From Roseibium sp. HPY-6 (lineage in GTDB: Bacteria > Pseudomonadota > Alphaproteobacteria > Rhizobiales > Stappiaceae), in NCBI RefSeq assembly GCF_040530035.1, contig NZ_JBEWCD010000002.1, positions 2,277,793-2,341,792 on the forward strand: a stretch of 64,000 nt of DNA, written 5' to 3'. The translations under genes were made by a program, and so were the position numbers. A model generated the notes under the pieces. It worked only from the letters and a program-made list of their open reading frames with translations. It searched no databases and was not told the origin of the DNA. Of this stretch, positions 9,464 through 18,415 are shown piece after piece. Each line of letters begins with the position of its first letter. Positions within the stretch are counted from its first letter, which is position 1.

Positions 9464-11893
9464 CTAACCAAATCCGGTGTTTTTGAATGCAACGTCCAAT
9501 GTCGGCGCTGTTGCTGCGTTTGCGCTGCTTTCACGGGAAAGCAGAACGTCCAGGGGCGCTGCTTTTCCAAACAGGAAGCCCTGGCCTGTTTCTACGCCCA
9601 AGTCGACAAGGCACTTGCGCTGGCGTTGGCTTTCAATACCTTCCGCAATGACACTAAGGTCAAGCTTTCGCGCGAGCCCGACAATCGCTTCGATCAGGGC
9701 GGCATTCTTCAAAGAGCGTTCGTTTCCGTTACCTGCGTCGAGACCATCGATAAACGATCTGTCGATCTTCACGATATCGACCGGGAAACGGTTCATGTAG
9801 CTGAGCGAAGAGAAACCGGTACCGAAGTCGTCAAGCGCAAATGCGCAGCCCAGTTGGCGGATGTCTTCAATGAGACCGTCCAGTCCCATGCTGTTCTGCA
9901 TCAAGGTCGTTTCCGTGATCTCGAGCACCAGTTGACCGGGGCGAATGGAATGCGCCGAAAGCTTGCCGGCAAGCTTGGTTGGCAAGTCGGGAAGAAACTG
10001 CGCCGCAGAAAAATTGAGCGCCACATAGCTCGACCGCCACTGGTCCTCAGATTGCAGGCGGTCAAGCGCTTGGAGCCCAAGTTCGAGGACGAGATCTCCA
10101 ATTTCCAGGATCCCGCCGGTCTGTTCCGCCGCGCGGATATACTCCAGCGGAGGAAGTACGCCTCTTTCGGGGTGCACCAGCCGCAACAACCCTTCAAATC
10201 CCACGGGGGTGCCGCTCTTGAGATTGACGATGGGTTGGAAATGCAGCTCGAACCAGTCGTTTTTCAGCGCTTCGGAGATGATCTCCTTTACCTCGAGCTG
10301 CTGCGCTGCCTCTTTGCCGAACTGCTCGTTGAAAACGCAAAAACCGTTGCGTCCGCTGTTCTTCTGCCGATACATCGCAACATCCGATGCCTTGAGAAGC
10401 TCCTCCGCACTTTTTGCGTTCTCCGGGTAGAACGAGATGCCGACGCTGGCGGAAATTTGCAAAGTTCGGCCGCCGAGGTCAATCGGCCGGTTCAGGGTCC
10501 GGTTGATCTTGGTCGCAAGGTCAACAGCGCGTTTTTTGGTAGATTCGCACGACAACATTATTGCGAATTCATCGCCACCGAAACGGCCGAAACTGTCGCC
10601 TTCGTCCAGCAGCTGTGCAACTTCCCGGGTCACGGATTGCAAGACACGGTCACCTGCAAAGTGACCCAGGTTGTCGTTGACCCACTTGAAACGGTCGAGA
10701 TCGAAAAACAGCACCGCAATATCTGCCTCGCCATCGCTGTTTTCGATTGCGGCATTCAGTCGGTCTGCGAAGCCTTCCCGATTCAATAGTCCCGTCAGGA
10801 AGTCCGTGCGCGCCTGCCGCAGGATCTTGGCCTCAGCCGCCTTCAACTTGCTGATATCCGTCATGACTGAGAGCGAGCGCCGACCGGCCGAACTGTCGTC
10901 GAAGTCCTTGGTTTCGGTGATCAGGACATCAAGGCGTGTTCCGTCCGCCTTTTGAAACACCGAGGTGACCTCAAGGGTCTCGTTCTTTCCAACCGAGAGC
11001 ATTCCGCGGTTCGTCAGATAACCGTCTTTGAAGTCCTCGTGGATGAACTCGGAGAACCTGCGCCCGATGACCTGCTTTCGGCTGTAACCGGTCGCGTGAA
11101 GCCAATAATCCGAAACCTTGATGATCCGGTCTTTGCTGTCGATCGAATACAACATGACCGGCGTGTTGTTGTAGAGAAACGCCAGCCGCTTGTTCGCCTT
11201 GATCAGCTGCGCTTCGTCCTGATCCAGACTGTCCTGCATTTCGTTGAAGGCGTTTGTAACCCGGCCCAACTCGTCCGAAGACGTCCAGTCGACTTTCTTT
11301 CGCGTTCCCGTGCGATGCGTCGTCTCAATGGCAGCATTCAGGCGCGTCAGAGGCCTGGAGATCATGAAACGGTTGGCGATCAGTGCGGCCACGAGGACCG
11401 AGATCGTGGACACGATAAACAGGATCGCGGATTTGCCGACCTCCCGTATAGCCGCATTGCTTATGTGATCGGACATGAACCGGATGCGCAGCGTACCCAC
11501 AAGGTGATCCGTGCCGTCGACCGAATGCGTGATTTCCTTGGAAAAGAGCGCTTCTTCAGTCCCGGGCATCGTGTGCAGGTTTTCGCTGTTGGTGACGTGC
11601 GTGAGGCTTTTGCCCTTATCGTCCAGGATTTCGATGCTGAATATGTCGCGGTCATTTGCGATCGCCCCAGCCCATTTTCTCAGATTTTCGTAGTCGAAAT
11701 CCCAGAGAACCTTGCTGAGGGCCTTGCTGTTGGCTTCCAGAAAAACACGTTTTTTGGCGAGCATTTCGCCTTCCAGAGTGTCCTTCGTGATGATGAAAAA
11801 GGTTATGAGCAAGGGACCGTTTACAGCTATCAAGGCCGCAAACATGATGGCGAGAAACTTCCGCTGCGTTGATGTCTTAATCAGTCTCAGCAT
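9464..11893 (-). CDS. membrane-bound HAMP-PAS-GGDEF-EAL cyclic-di-GMP enzyme
   Basis: An 809-residue inner-membrane signalling protein. It has a helix at about 12-34, a periplasmic sensor at 35-155, a second helix at 156-176, HAMP at 177-230, PAS at 235-348, GGDEF at about 360-520 and EAL at about 540-790. The cyclase site is intact (GRFGGDEFAIML; GGDEF at 439-443). The usual inhibitory RxxD site is not conserved; DEGD sits there. The EAL domain has EGL in place of EAL but keeps ITET, DDFGTGFSS, KIDRSFI and AEGIES, so it may still hydrolyse cyclic-di-GMP. Net activity cannot be told. It is the first gene of an operon with the binding protein downstream, its likely sensory partner. The long plus-strand frames across it are shadows. 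Confidence 0.92.
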   Translation of the reverse strand: MLRLIKTSTQRKFLAIMFAALIAVNGPLLITFFIITKDTLEGEMLAKKRVFLEANSKALSKVLWDFDYENLRKWAGAIANDRDIFSIEILDDKGKSLTHVTNSENLHTMPGTEEALFSKEITHSVDGTDHLVGTLRIRFMSDHISNAAIREVGKSAILFIVSTISVLVAALIANRFMISRPLTRLNAAIETTHRTGTRKKVDWTSSDELGRVTNAFNEMQDSLDQDEAQLIKANKRLAFLYNNTPVMLYSIDSKDRIIKVSDYWLHATGYSRKQVIGRRFSEFIHEDFKDGYLTNRGMLSVGKNETLEVTSVFQKADGTRLDVLITETKDFDDSSAGRRSLSVMTDISKLKAAEAKILRQARTDFLTGLLNREGFADRLNAAIENSDGEADIAVLFFDLDRFKWVNDNLGHFAGDRVLQSVTREVAQLLDEGDSFGRFGGDEFAIMLSCESTKKRAVDLATKINRTLNRPIDLGGRTLQISASVGISFYPENAKSAEELLKASDVAMYRQKNSGRNGFCVFNEQFGKEAAQQLEVKEIISEALKNDWFELHFQPIVNLKSGTPVGFEGLLRLVHPERGVLPPLEYIRAAEQTGGILEIGDLVLELGLQALDRLQSEDQWRSSYVALNFSAAQFLPDLPTKLAGKLSAHSIRPGQLVLEITETTLMQNSMGLDGLIEDIRQLGCAFALDDFGTGFSSLSYMNRFPVDIVKIDRSFIDGLDAGNGNERSLKNAALIEAIVGLARKLDLSVIAEGIESQRQRKCLVDLGVETGQGFLFGKAAPLDVLLSRESSANAATAPTLDVAFKNTGFG

Positions 11894-12256
11894 GGAGTAA
11901 GAATACCCCGGTTGCGGTAAACAAAGTGCTTCTCTTATGGTTGAGAAGTGTTGCGTATTGTCTATTCTATCGCTGCGTATGTTGTTATTTTTCAGCAGCT
12001 ATCAGCACAAAACATAGCCTGATTCGCCTAATCGAATTCAAAATACATTTTGATAATTGCAGGCAAACGAAACGAATGCTGTCTTCCTGGCACATTCTTC
12101 TTGCAACGCAAGAGCTGAGTATTCCCTTTATTGTCAGTTACTTGTCCTGCCGCTATGGTGAGCCACGCGGTTTTTGCGCACGGGTAAACCGTGCTTGAAG
12201 GCATTCAGCGGCTTTTGCTTTTGCGGCTGTCAGCTCCTGATTACAATTGGCATCGG
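11894..12256. other. intergenic region
   Basis: This AT-rich 363-base stretch separates the start of the GGDEF-EAL gene from the end of the universal stress protein gene. It should hold the GGDEF-EAL promoter. A short inverted repeat GCACGG/CCGTGC lies at 12178-12194 but lacks a T-run on the relevant strand. No gene or known RNA is recognised. Confidence 0.35.
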
Positions 12257-12691
12257 TCAGTTCCGCACGATGTAAACGGAACACTCCGAGTGTCTTGCAA
12301 CGCGGGCAGCGTTTGGACCGAGCAGAAACTCTTTCAGATCGGGCTTATGTGCGCCAATGACGATCAGGTCGGAGCCTGCCTGTTTGGCTGCCTGCAGAAT
12401 TTCCTCATAAATCGAACCCGCCGCGACGATATGACGAATATCCTTGTTGCGCTCCTCACCAAGCACCTTGCTGACCATAGCCGTCAGCGCGTCCTTGGTC
12501 TTTGAAACCATTTCGCCCTGAAAATTCTCGTCGAAGTAGGAGTTCACAAGCGTCACGCCATAGTTTGGAACCACCGTTATGACATCGAGTTGCGCGCCGT
12601 CGAGGCGCGCGATCTTGTCGCCGGTCTCGAGAACCCGGATATCGTCCTCATGGGAAACGTCGACCGCACACAACACTGACTTGACCGTCAT
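12257..12691 (-). CDS. universal stress protein (UspA family), TRAP-associated
   Basis: A 144-residue single-domain universal stress protein. The core shows VKSVLCAVDVSHED at the N-terminus and the ATP-binding-type signature VIGAHKPDLKEFLLGPNAARVARHSECSVYIVR, close to the G-2x-G-9x-G-S/T pattern. Its start overlaps the stop of the TRAP permease gene by four bases (ATGA), so it is translationally coupled. Universal stress proteins encoded with TRAP transporters, such as TeaD of the ectoine transporter TeaABC, bind ATP and modulate uptake. By that precedent this one probably tunes the upstream TAXI transporter. That role is inference. Confidence 0.88.
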   Translation of the reverse strand: MTVKSVLCAVDVSHEDDIRVLETGDKIARLDGAQLDVITVVPNYGVTLVNSYFDENFQGEMVSKTKDALTAMVSKVLGEERNKDIRHIVAAGSIYEEILQAAKQAGSDLIVIGAHKPDLKEFLLGPNAARVARHSECSVYIVRN

Positions 12692-15315
12692 GCCGCCACT
12701 CCTTTCTCGCGACCAACGCGTGCGCGCTGGATCAGATAGACCAACACCAGAAGCAGAAGGCCGGGGATATAGATAAGCTCCTTGGGAAGCTGTTCGACCT
12801 CGATTTGAGCCGTCTTCGCAATAACCGGGTCGTCGGCGTAGAAATCAAAATCTCCCAGCTCTTCGAAATAGGGCGTGCCGGGGAACGGTTCGTCGATTTT
12901 CAGAACGCCATCCTCATCCAATACAGTAAGGCCGAGAGCCTCGAGCCTGGCTTCACCGCCTGTTTCTGAACCGGGTTTCACCACGATTGTCTTTTCGGTG
13001 GTGTTTCCTGTGTCGAAATCGGGTCCGCTTACCGTGACCCGGATCTCCTGACCCGCCGGTGCGTTTCCGACAGCCTGCACGAACTGTGACGGCTCGATCT
13101 GCTCGAACGGGGGTTGGATACGGTTCATGAAGAAATCTGGCCGGAACAGGATGAATGCAATCAGCACCAGCGCGACACTTTCATAAATCCGGCTTTTTGT
13201 TACGAAATAGCCCATCGTGCCCGCGGTAAAGACGAGGATCGCTATCGTCGCCACGAAGAAGACGAGCGTCCCCTGAAGCCAGCCGACATCGATCAAAAGC
13301 AGGTCCGTGTTGAAAATGAACATGAAGGGGAGGGCGATCGTTCGCAGCGAATAGAAGAAGGCCGTGAATCCCGTTCGGATCGCATCGCCGCCGGAGACGG
13401 CCGCCGCGGCAAAGGACGCCAATCCGACCGGTGGCGTCACATCCGCCATTATCCCGAAATAGAAGACAAATAGGTGAACCGCGATGAGCGGCACGATCAG
13501 GCCGGACTGGGCGCCCAGCTCAACCACGACACCTGCCATCAGCGATGACACCACGATGTAGTTCGCCGTTGTCGGCAGTCCCATGCCAAGCACAAGCGAC
13601 AGCAGGCCGACAAACATCAGCATGAGCACAAGATTGCCGCCCGATACGAATTCGACCAGATCGGCCATGACCTGACCGATACCGGTCAGCGTAACGGTGC
13701 CGACGATGATGCCGGCGGTGGCCGTGGCCAGTCCGATGCCGATCATGTTGCGGGCGCCGTCGATCATGCCGTGGACGAGATCGTTGACACCTTCCTTCAG
13801 CTCATTGAAGGTTTCGCTTTCCCCGCGGAAGATCGCCTTGATCGGGCGCTGGGTCAGCAGGATCACAAATAGAAGCGCGGTTGCCCAGAAGGCGGAAAGA
13901 CCCGGCGATTTCTGCTCGATCATGAGGAAATAGACGAGCACGACAATCGGCAGCAGATAATAGAGGCCCGCCTTGTAGATCTCGGAGATTTCCGGAAGTG
14001 TGATTTCCTTCTGGTTGGGATCGTCCGGATGCAGGTCATCGACAGTCGCTGCAAGCTTCAAGAGAGCCAGGTAAGCGACAAAGACGAGGACGGCCAGGAT
14101 CCAGCTCGCGCCTTCAGGAACGGCTGCAACGATCCAGCCGACCGGGAATTTCACGCCGTAACAAAGTGCGGCGAAACCGGCGAAGAAGAAGAACATGCCA
14201 AGCACGGTGCGCAGCGTCGAAACGGTTTTGTGCCCGATGGTGGGCATGTTCCGCTTCACGGCTTCAAGGTGAACGATATAGACCAGCGCGATGTAGGAAA
14301 TGACGGCCGGCAGGAAGGCGTGCGTAATCACGTCGACATAGGAAATACCGACATATTCGACCATCAAAAAGGCCGCAGCGCCCATGACGGGTGGCATGAT
14401 CTGTCCGTTGACGGATGATGCGACTTCAACGGATCCGGCTTGCTCGGATGAAAAGCCGACACGTTTCATCAGGGGAATGGTGAAAGTGCCGGTGGTCACA
14501 ACGTTTGCGATCGAAGAACCGGAAATCAGACCGGTTGCGGCAGAACCGACGACAGCGGCTTTCGCAGGTCCACCCTTCAGGTGACCGAGCGCGCCGAAGG
14601 CCATCTGGATGAAGTAGTTTCCGGCACCTGCCTTGTCGAGCAGAGCACCGAAGAGAACAAAGAGGAACACGAACTTGGTGGAAACGCCGAGCGCTATGCC
14701 GAAGACACCTTCCGACGTGATCCACATATGGCTCATGGCTTTCTTCAGCGAGGCGCCCTTCCAGCGAATGACCTCTGGCACCCATTCCGATGAACCGAAG
14801 AAGACGTAAAGCAGAAAAACGGTGGCGACAGCTGCCATGGCCGGACCGAGCGCCCGCCGCGCCGCCTCAAACAGAACAACGATGCCGGCAAGCGCGAACC
14901 ATTTGTCCATGTCATCGGCAAGACCGCCGTTGTTGACGATTTTTTCGTAGAAAAAGAACCCGTAGAGGGCGATGAACGCGCCGAAGAGGGCGAGGATCCA
15001 ATCCTGTATCGGGATGTAATGGCGCGGGCTGCTCCGCAGCGCCGGATACGCCATGAATGCCAGGAACATTGCAAACGCAAGGTGAAACTGGCGGCTGTTG
15101 TTGATCAGGTCCCCCGGCAGAACGTAGTAGGCGATCGGGGAGGCCAGCAGAACCTGAAAGACTGACCAGGCAAAGGCGACGGCGGCGAGCAACAGGCCAA
15201 CACTGCCGGCCGGATTGCGGGATCCGGAATCAGAAGCAGCGACCAGTTCCTGAAGTTCTTCTTCGGAAAGACCTCGTCTCGTGTCCTGATTGTTTGCTTG
15301 GTTTTGGTCCGCCAT
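12688..15315 (-). CDS. TRAP transporter, fused 4TM/12TM permease (TAXI type)
   Basis: An 875-residue membrane protein in which the small and large TRAP permease subunits are fused, as is usual for TAXI systems. After a polar N-terminus come the DctQ-like helices, then the DctM-like core with AAVVGSAATGLISGSSIANVVTTG, MPPVMGAAAFLMVEYVG and GLPTTANYIVVSSLMAGV. The C-terminal ~130 residues form a soluble extension between the last helices (MNRIQPPFEQIEPSQFVQAV onward), as in permeases with a DUF3394-type tail. It imports a carboxylate-type solute driven by an ion gradient, using the TAXI binding protein encoded upstream. Downstream it overlaps the universal stress gene by four bases. Confidence 0.93.
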   Translation of the reverse strand: MADQNQANNQDTRRGLSEEELQELVAASDSGSRNPAGSVGLLLAAVAFAWSVFQVLLASPIAYYVLPGDLINNSRQFHLAFAMFLAFMAYPALRSSPRHYIPIQDWILALFGAFIALYGFFFYEKIVNNGGLADDMDKWFALAGIVVLFEAARRALGPAMAAVATVFLLYVFFGSSEWVPEVIRWKGASLKKAMSHMWITSEGVFGIALGVSTKFVFLFVLFGALLDKAGAGNYFIQMAFGALGHLKGGPAKAAVVGSAATGLISGSSIANVVTTGTFTIPLMKRVGFSSEQAGSVEVASSVNGQIMPPVMGAAAFLMVEYVGISYVDVITHAFLPAVISYIALVYIVHLEAVKRNMPTIGHKTVSTLRTVLGMFFFFAGFAALCYGVKFPVGWIVAAVPEGASWILAVLVFVAYLALLKLAATVDDLHPDDPNQKEITLPEISEIYKAGLYYLLPIVVLVYFLMIEQKSPGLSAFWATALLFVILLTQRPIKAIFRGESETFNELKEGVNDLVHGMIDGARNMIGIGLATATAGIIVGTVTLTGIGQVMADLVEFVSGGNLVLMLMFVGLLSLVLGMGLPTTANYIVVSSLMAGVVVELGAQSGLIVPLIAVHLFVFYFGIMADVTPPVGLASFAAAAVSGGDAIRTGFTAFFYSLRTIALPFMFIFNTDLLLIDVGWLQGTLVFFVATIAILVFTAGTMGYFVTKSRIYESVALVLIAFILFRPDFFMNRIQPPFEQIEPSQFVQAVGNAPAGQEIRVTVSGPDFDTGNTTEKTIVVKPGSETGGEARLEALGLTVLDEDGVLKIDEPFPGTPYFEELGDFDFYADDPVIAKTAQIEVEQLPKELIYIPGLLLLVLVYLIQRARVGREKGVAA

Positions 15316-15460
15316 GAAAGTTCCCCATCTTTCGGCTCTTGTTTTGAGCCGCTGCCCACTGGTTTCGGGTCTTCAGGGCCTCTCCGGCCCTCGAAATCAC
15401 ATGTCGTGCAATTGAAACGCACCTGAGCCTTTCAGACGGCTTCTTCCGGCGCAAAAGGAT

Positions 15461-15486
15461 GGGTCCGGAGAAATGTCTCCGGACCC
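15461..15486 (-). terminator. hairpin in TRAP operon (probable attenuator)
   Basis: A perfect 10-base-pair stem, GGGTCCGGAG / CTCCGGACCC with a 6-base loop, lies between the binding-protein stop (15501) and the permease start (15315). On the minus strand it is followed by a short CCTTTT. It probably reduces read-through or protects the upstream message, giving more binding protein than permease. Confidence 0.6.
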
Positions 15487-15500
15487 TGAATGAATGTGGC

Positions 15501-16469
15501 TTAGTTGATCCAGCCTTGTTCTTTGTAATATTTGGCAGCGCCAGGATGCAGCGGTGCGGACAGGCCGTCAGCGACCATCTCTTCCGGCTTCAGGTTGGCA
15601 AACGCCGGATGCAGCTTCTTGAACGCGTCAAAGTTCTCGAAGACCGACTTGACCAGCGTGTAGACCGTGTCGTCCGCAACGTCTGCAGAGGTGATGAAAG
15701 TCGCGCCCACACCGAAGGTATTGGTGTCGCCGTCGTTACCTCTGTACATGCCGCCCGGAATGGTCGCCGTGCGGTAGTAGCTGTTGTCGTCGACGAGTTT
15801 CGAGACAGCGTCACCACCAACATTCACCAGAACGGAATCGCAGGCGGTTGTTGCTTCCTGGATCGAACCGGACGGATGACCAACCGTGTAGACCATGGCA
15901 TCGATCTGGTTGTCGCAAAGCGCTGCGGACTGTTCGGCTGCTTTCAGCTCGGTCGCCTGTGCGAAGTCGCCGGTGGTCCAGCCCATGGCGTCCATCAGGA
16001 CTTCCATCGTGCCGCGTTGACCTGAGCCGGGGTTCCCGATGTTGACCCGTTTTCCTTTGAGATCCTCAAAGTTCGCGATGCCGGAATCGGCGCGTGCCAC
16101 AACAGTGAACGGCTCCGGATGCACCGAGAAGACCGCGCGAAGGTTCTCGAACGGGCCTTTGTCTTCGAACTTCGAAGTCCCGTTAAAGGCGTGATACTGC
16201 CAGTCGGACTGCGCCACACCGAATTCCAGTTCGCCTTCGCGCACGGTGTTGATGTTGTAGACCGAGCCACCGGTGGATTCGACGGAGCAGCGGATGCCGT
16301 GGTCTTTCCGGCCCTTGTTGACCAGCCGGCAGATCGCGCCGCCTGTCGGGTAGTAGACGCCTGTGACACCACCGGTACCAATCGTGATGAATTCTTCAGC
16401 CGATGCTGCACCGGTAAATGCAATGCTGGATGCCAGGACGGCACCTGCAAGATTCATTTTCATCATCAT
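15501..16469 (-). CDS. TRAP transporter solute-binding protein, TAXI family
   Basis: A periplasmic binding protein of about 322 residues. A signal peptide ([20 protein letters not shown]) precedes the TAXI hallmark [27 protein letters not shown]. Further family blocks are [36 protein letters not shown] and a C-terminal [16 protein letters not shown] proteins usually bind glutamate or other carboxylates; the ligand here is unknown. The frame opens with TTG at 16502, but the run of ATGs starting at 16469 fits the signal peptide and an AGGGA ribosome site. It lies 53 bases after an RpiR regulator gene and before the fused permease, forming one operon. Confidence 0.93.
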   Translation of the reverse strand: MMMKMNLAGAVLASSIAFTGAASAEEFITIGTGGVTGVYYPTGGAICRLVNKGRKDHGIRCSVESTGGSVYNINTVREGELEFGVAQSDWQYHAFNGTSKFEDKGPFENLRAVFSVHPEPFTVVARADSGIANFEDLKGKRVNIGNPGSGQRGTMEVLMDAMGWTTGDFAQATELKAAEQSAALCDNQIDAMVYTVGHPSGSIQEATTACDSVLVNVGGDAVSKLVDDNSYYRTATIPGGMYRGNDGDTNTFGVGATFITSADVADDTVYTLVKSVFENFDAFKKLHPAFANLKPEEMVADGLSAPLHPGAAKYYKEQGWIN

Positions 16470-16522
16470 TTGACTAGGCTTCCCTCTTGTTAAAATTCTC
16501 AAGTCAAGCGTGGTTCACCACC

Positions 16523-17392
16523 CTAGACATTTTCAAACTCATCGAGCAAGCGATTATACTTGTCGACCTCCTGGATCCTTGCGTCTGCTTCGGATCCGGC
16601 TCGCGCAACCAACATGCCTGTTATTGTTTCTATGAGCACAAGCGTGGCTGCGTAAGACGAAAAAAAGTGTGGACTTTCAGTGCGTTGAATGAAGTGAAAG
16701 TCGGCATATTGCAGGCCGGGAAAGGCTCGGCTGTCCGTCAGAACAACCACCTTGGCACCGCATCCGGACGCAAGTTTGGCCGCCCTGACCGAGCGGTGTG
16801 CGTAAGGATGCTTGGAGATGATCAATACCGTGTCTTCCGCCCCCAGAGCGGCAAGGGTGCTGCCCAAAGTGGTTCCGTTCCGGCCGGCGACCAGCCAGCG
16901 GTCGTCAAACCACTTTGCCAGGTAGGCGAAGTAATCCGTGAAGCCGGCCGAGGCGAGCGCGCCGATGAGAACGATCTTCCGTGAAACGGCAAGCCGGTCG
17001 ACGACGGTCTCGAGCGTTGCAGGGTCGATGTCCGCGACGAGGCCCTGGATATTGTCGATGCAGGCTGCAACCTGGCGCGGCAGCAACGGTTGATCCACGT
17101 CGCTGCGAAGACGCCGGGCTTTGTCCTGAAAACTGTCCTGCTCGCGTTTGCTGAGCTCAAATCGCGCCTGTTCCCGAAGCGCTTCATAGTCTGAAAAGCC
17201 GAGCGCCCTTGCCAGTCTGGTATAGCTTGCCGGGCTGACGCCGCTTGCGCTCGCAACGGATCTCAAGCTTCGTGTCGCTATTTCCACTTGATTTTCAGCT
17301 ATATAGTCGGCAGCAATGCGAAGAGTTTCACTCAGCTCAGCATAACTGGCCGAAATTGCCGTGCGGATTTGGGGCTGCGAACTTGCTACCAT
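16523..17392 (-). CDS. MurR/RpiR-family transcriptional regulator
   Basis: A 289-residue regulator with an N-terminal helix-turn-helix of the RpiR type (AADYIAENQVEIATRSLRSVASASGVSPASYTRLARALG, roughly residues 28-70). A C-terminal SIS domain spans about 125-260 (KIVLIGALASAGFTDYFAYL, TVLIISKHPYAHRSV, VVVLTDS). SIS domains usually bind phosphosugars, so finding this regulator in front of a TAXI carboxylate transporter is a little unusual. It is the first gene of the minus-strand rpiR-TAXI-permease-usp operon. A GAAACA-N2-TGTTTC palindrome 41 bases upstream of its start is a plausible operator, which would make the operon autoregulated. Confidence 0.9.
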   Translation of the reverse strand: MVASSQPQIRTAISASYAELSETLRIAADYIAENQVEIATRSLRSVASASGVSPASYTRLARALGFSDYEALREQARFELSKREQDSFQDKARRLRSDVDQPLLPRQVAACIDNIQGLVADIDPATLETVVDRLAVSRKIVLIGALASAGFTDYFAYLAKWFDDRWLVAGRNGTTLGSTLAALGAEDTVLIISKHPYAHRSVRAAKLASGCGAKVVVLTDSRAFPGLQYADFHFIQRTESPHFFSSYAATLVLIETITGMLVARAGSEADARIQEVDKYNRLLDEFENV

Positions 17393-17432
17393 TTGTTTAC
17401 TGTTTCATTTGTTTTTTGCCTTGTCAAACCCT

Positions 17433-17446
17433 GAAACAAATGTTTC
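17433..17446. promoter_or_regulatory. candidate RpiR operator palindrome
   Basis: GAAACA-AA-TGTTTC is a perfect 6-6 inverted repeat. A related half site (TGTTTCATTTG) lies at 17401-17411, about 30 bases nearer the gene. Both sit upstream of the RpiR start at 17392, in the gap shared with the divergent lysE gene. AT-rich repeats with GAAA/TTTC arms are common for RpiR regulators. Confidence 0.45.
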
Positions 17447-17723
17447 GCTGGCGCGACTTTTGAAAGTGAAGCGACCACTCCCCAATGACCTTTCACTGCT
17501 GTCCCGCATGTGCTTTGGCCGTTGTAATCGCAGGCAGCGTTGTCGCTCGAGCCTGGCCTGTTCATTATTGGAAAAAGAGTGATGATGACTGTCTGTCAGC
17601 GGGAACGAGATCAATCATTCTCCGGATTGAAGAGGCATTCAGGTCCGTGGCTTTGCGCCTCGCAGGGGCTTGATCTTTTTGGGCACACTCGCCAAACCTT
17701 CCTGAGAAACGGGGGAGCTAGCC
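17447..17723. other. intergenic region before lysE
   Basis: This is the remainder of the 331-base divergent region between the RpiR and LysE genes. Short open frames have no ribosome site or recognisable product. Nothing further is supported. Confidence 0.35.
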
Positions 17724-18350
17724 TTGATACCCATTGAAGTGTTGAGTGTCTTTTTCGTTGCCGCGGTCGCGCTTGGCCTTGCGCCGGGGCCGGACAACAT
17801 CTTTGTACTGACACAGTCGGCGCTTCATGGCCGGTTTGCCGGCCTGTTGGTCTCACTTGGCCTGTGCACGGGGCTTGTCGTGCATACCGTCGCGGTCGCG
17901 TTTGGTGTCGCCGCGATTTTTGAAACATCTGCGTTGGCGTTCACGGTTCTGAAGGTGGTGGGCGCCGGTTACCTGCTTTTTCTCGCCTATCAGGCCTTTC
18001 GCGCCGGAAGCGCTGAATTACCGAAAGGCGACGGACCGGTCCTGTCGGGATTTGCGCTTTACCGGCGCGGCATCGTTATGAATGTCACCAATCCCAAGGT
18101 CGCAATATTTTTTCTGGCCTTTCTGCCACAATTCGCGGACCCCGCACGAGGGTCCGTTCCGCTTCAGATCCTGGTGCTGGGTGCACTCTTCATCGTGGCA
18201 ACAATTCTGGTGTTTGGTGCAGTGGCTTTGGGCGGCGGCTTGCTCGGAAGCTATCTCCGGCGCTCGACAAAAGCTCAGATCTGGCTCAACCGCCTGGCGG
18301 GAACCGTCTTTGTCGTGCTGGCCGCCCGCCTTGCCATCGCAGAGCGTTGA
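17724..18350 (+). CDS. LysE/RhtB-family amino-acid exporter
   Basis: A 208-residue inner-membrane exporter with about six helices. The LysE signature GLAPGPDNIFVLTQSALHGRFAG follows the first helix. LKVVGAGYLLFLAYQAFR marks the second hydrophobic pair, and MNVTNPKVAIFFLAFLPQF is the conserved NPK motif region. Members export amino acids or homoserine-lactone-like compounds; the substrate cannot be told. Translation probably starts at TTG 17724, which has GGGGGAG 6 bases upstream, and no nearby ATG or GTG fits as well. It runs convergently into egtD, with a hairpin between them. Confidence 0.9.
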   Translation: MIPIEVLSVFFVAAVALGLAPGPDNIFVLTQSALHGRFAGLLVSLGLCTGLVVHTVAVAFGVAAIFETSALAFTVLKVVGAGYLLFLAYQAFRAGSAELPKGDGPVLSGFALYRRGIVMNVTNPKVAIFFLAFLPQFADPARGSVPLQILVLGALFIVATILVFGAVALGGGLLGSYLRRSTKAQIWLNRLAGTVFVVLAARLAIAER

Positions 18351-18365
18351 TCGCGCAACAGAACT

Positions 18366-18397
18366 GCCTGGAGGCGCTACGAAGGCGGTCTCCAGGC
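18366..18397. terminator. inverted repeat between convergent lysE and egtD
   Basis: GCCTGGAG and CTCCAGGC form an 8-base-pair stem around a 16-base loop that can pair further internally. It lies in the 65-base gap between convergent genes, where a shared terminator is expected. No strong T-run follows on either strand. Confidence 0.4.
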
Positions 18398-18415
18398 AAA
18401 GCGCGTTTGTTCAGT

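Noticed and set aside
9440..10789. Long plus-strand open frame opposite the GGDEF-EAL gene
   Set aside because: It mirrors a certain gene on the other strand, has no ribosome site, and its product has no recognisable domain.
12178..12194. Hairpin GCACGG/CCGTGC as a terminator for the universal stress gene
   Set aside because: No T-run on the minus strand after the stem, and the stem is short.
17485..17673. Small open frame between the RpiR and LysE genes
   Set aside because: No ribosome site or recognisable product; it lies in a divergent promoter region.
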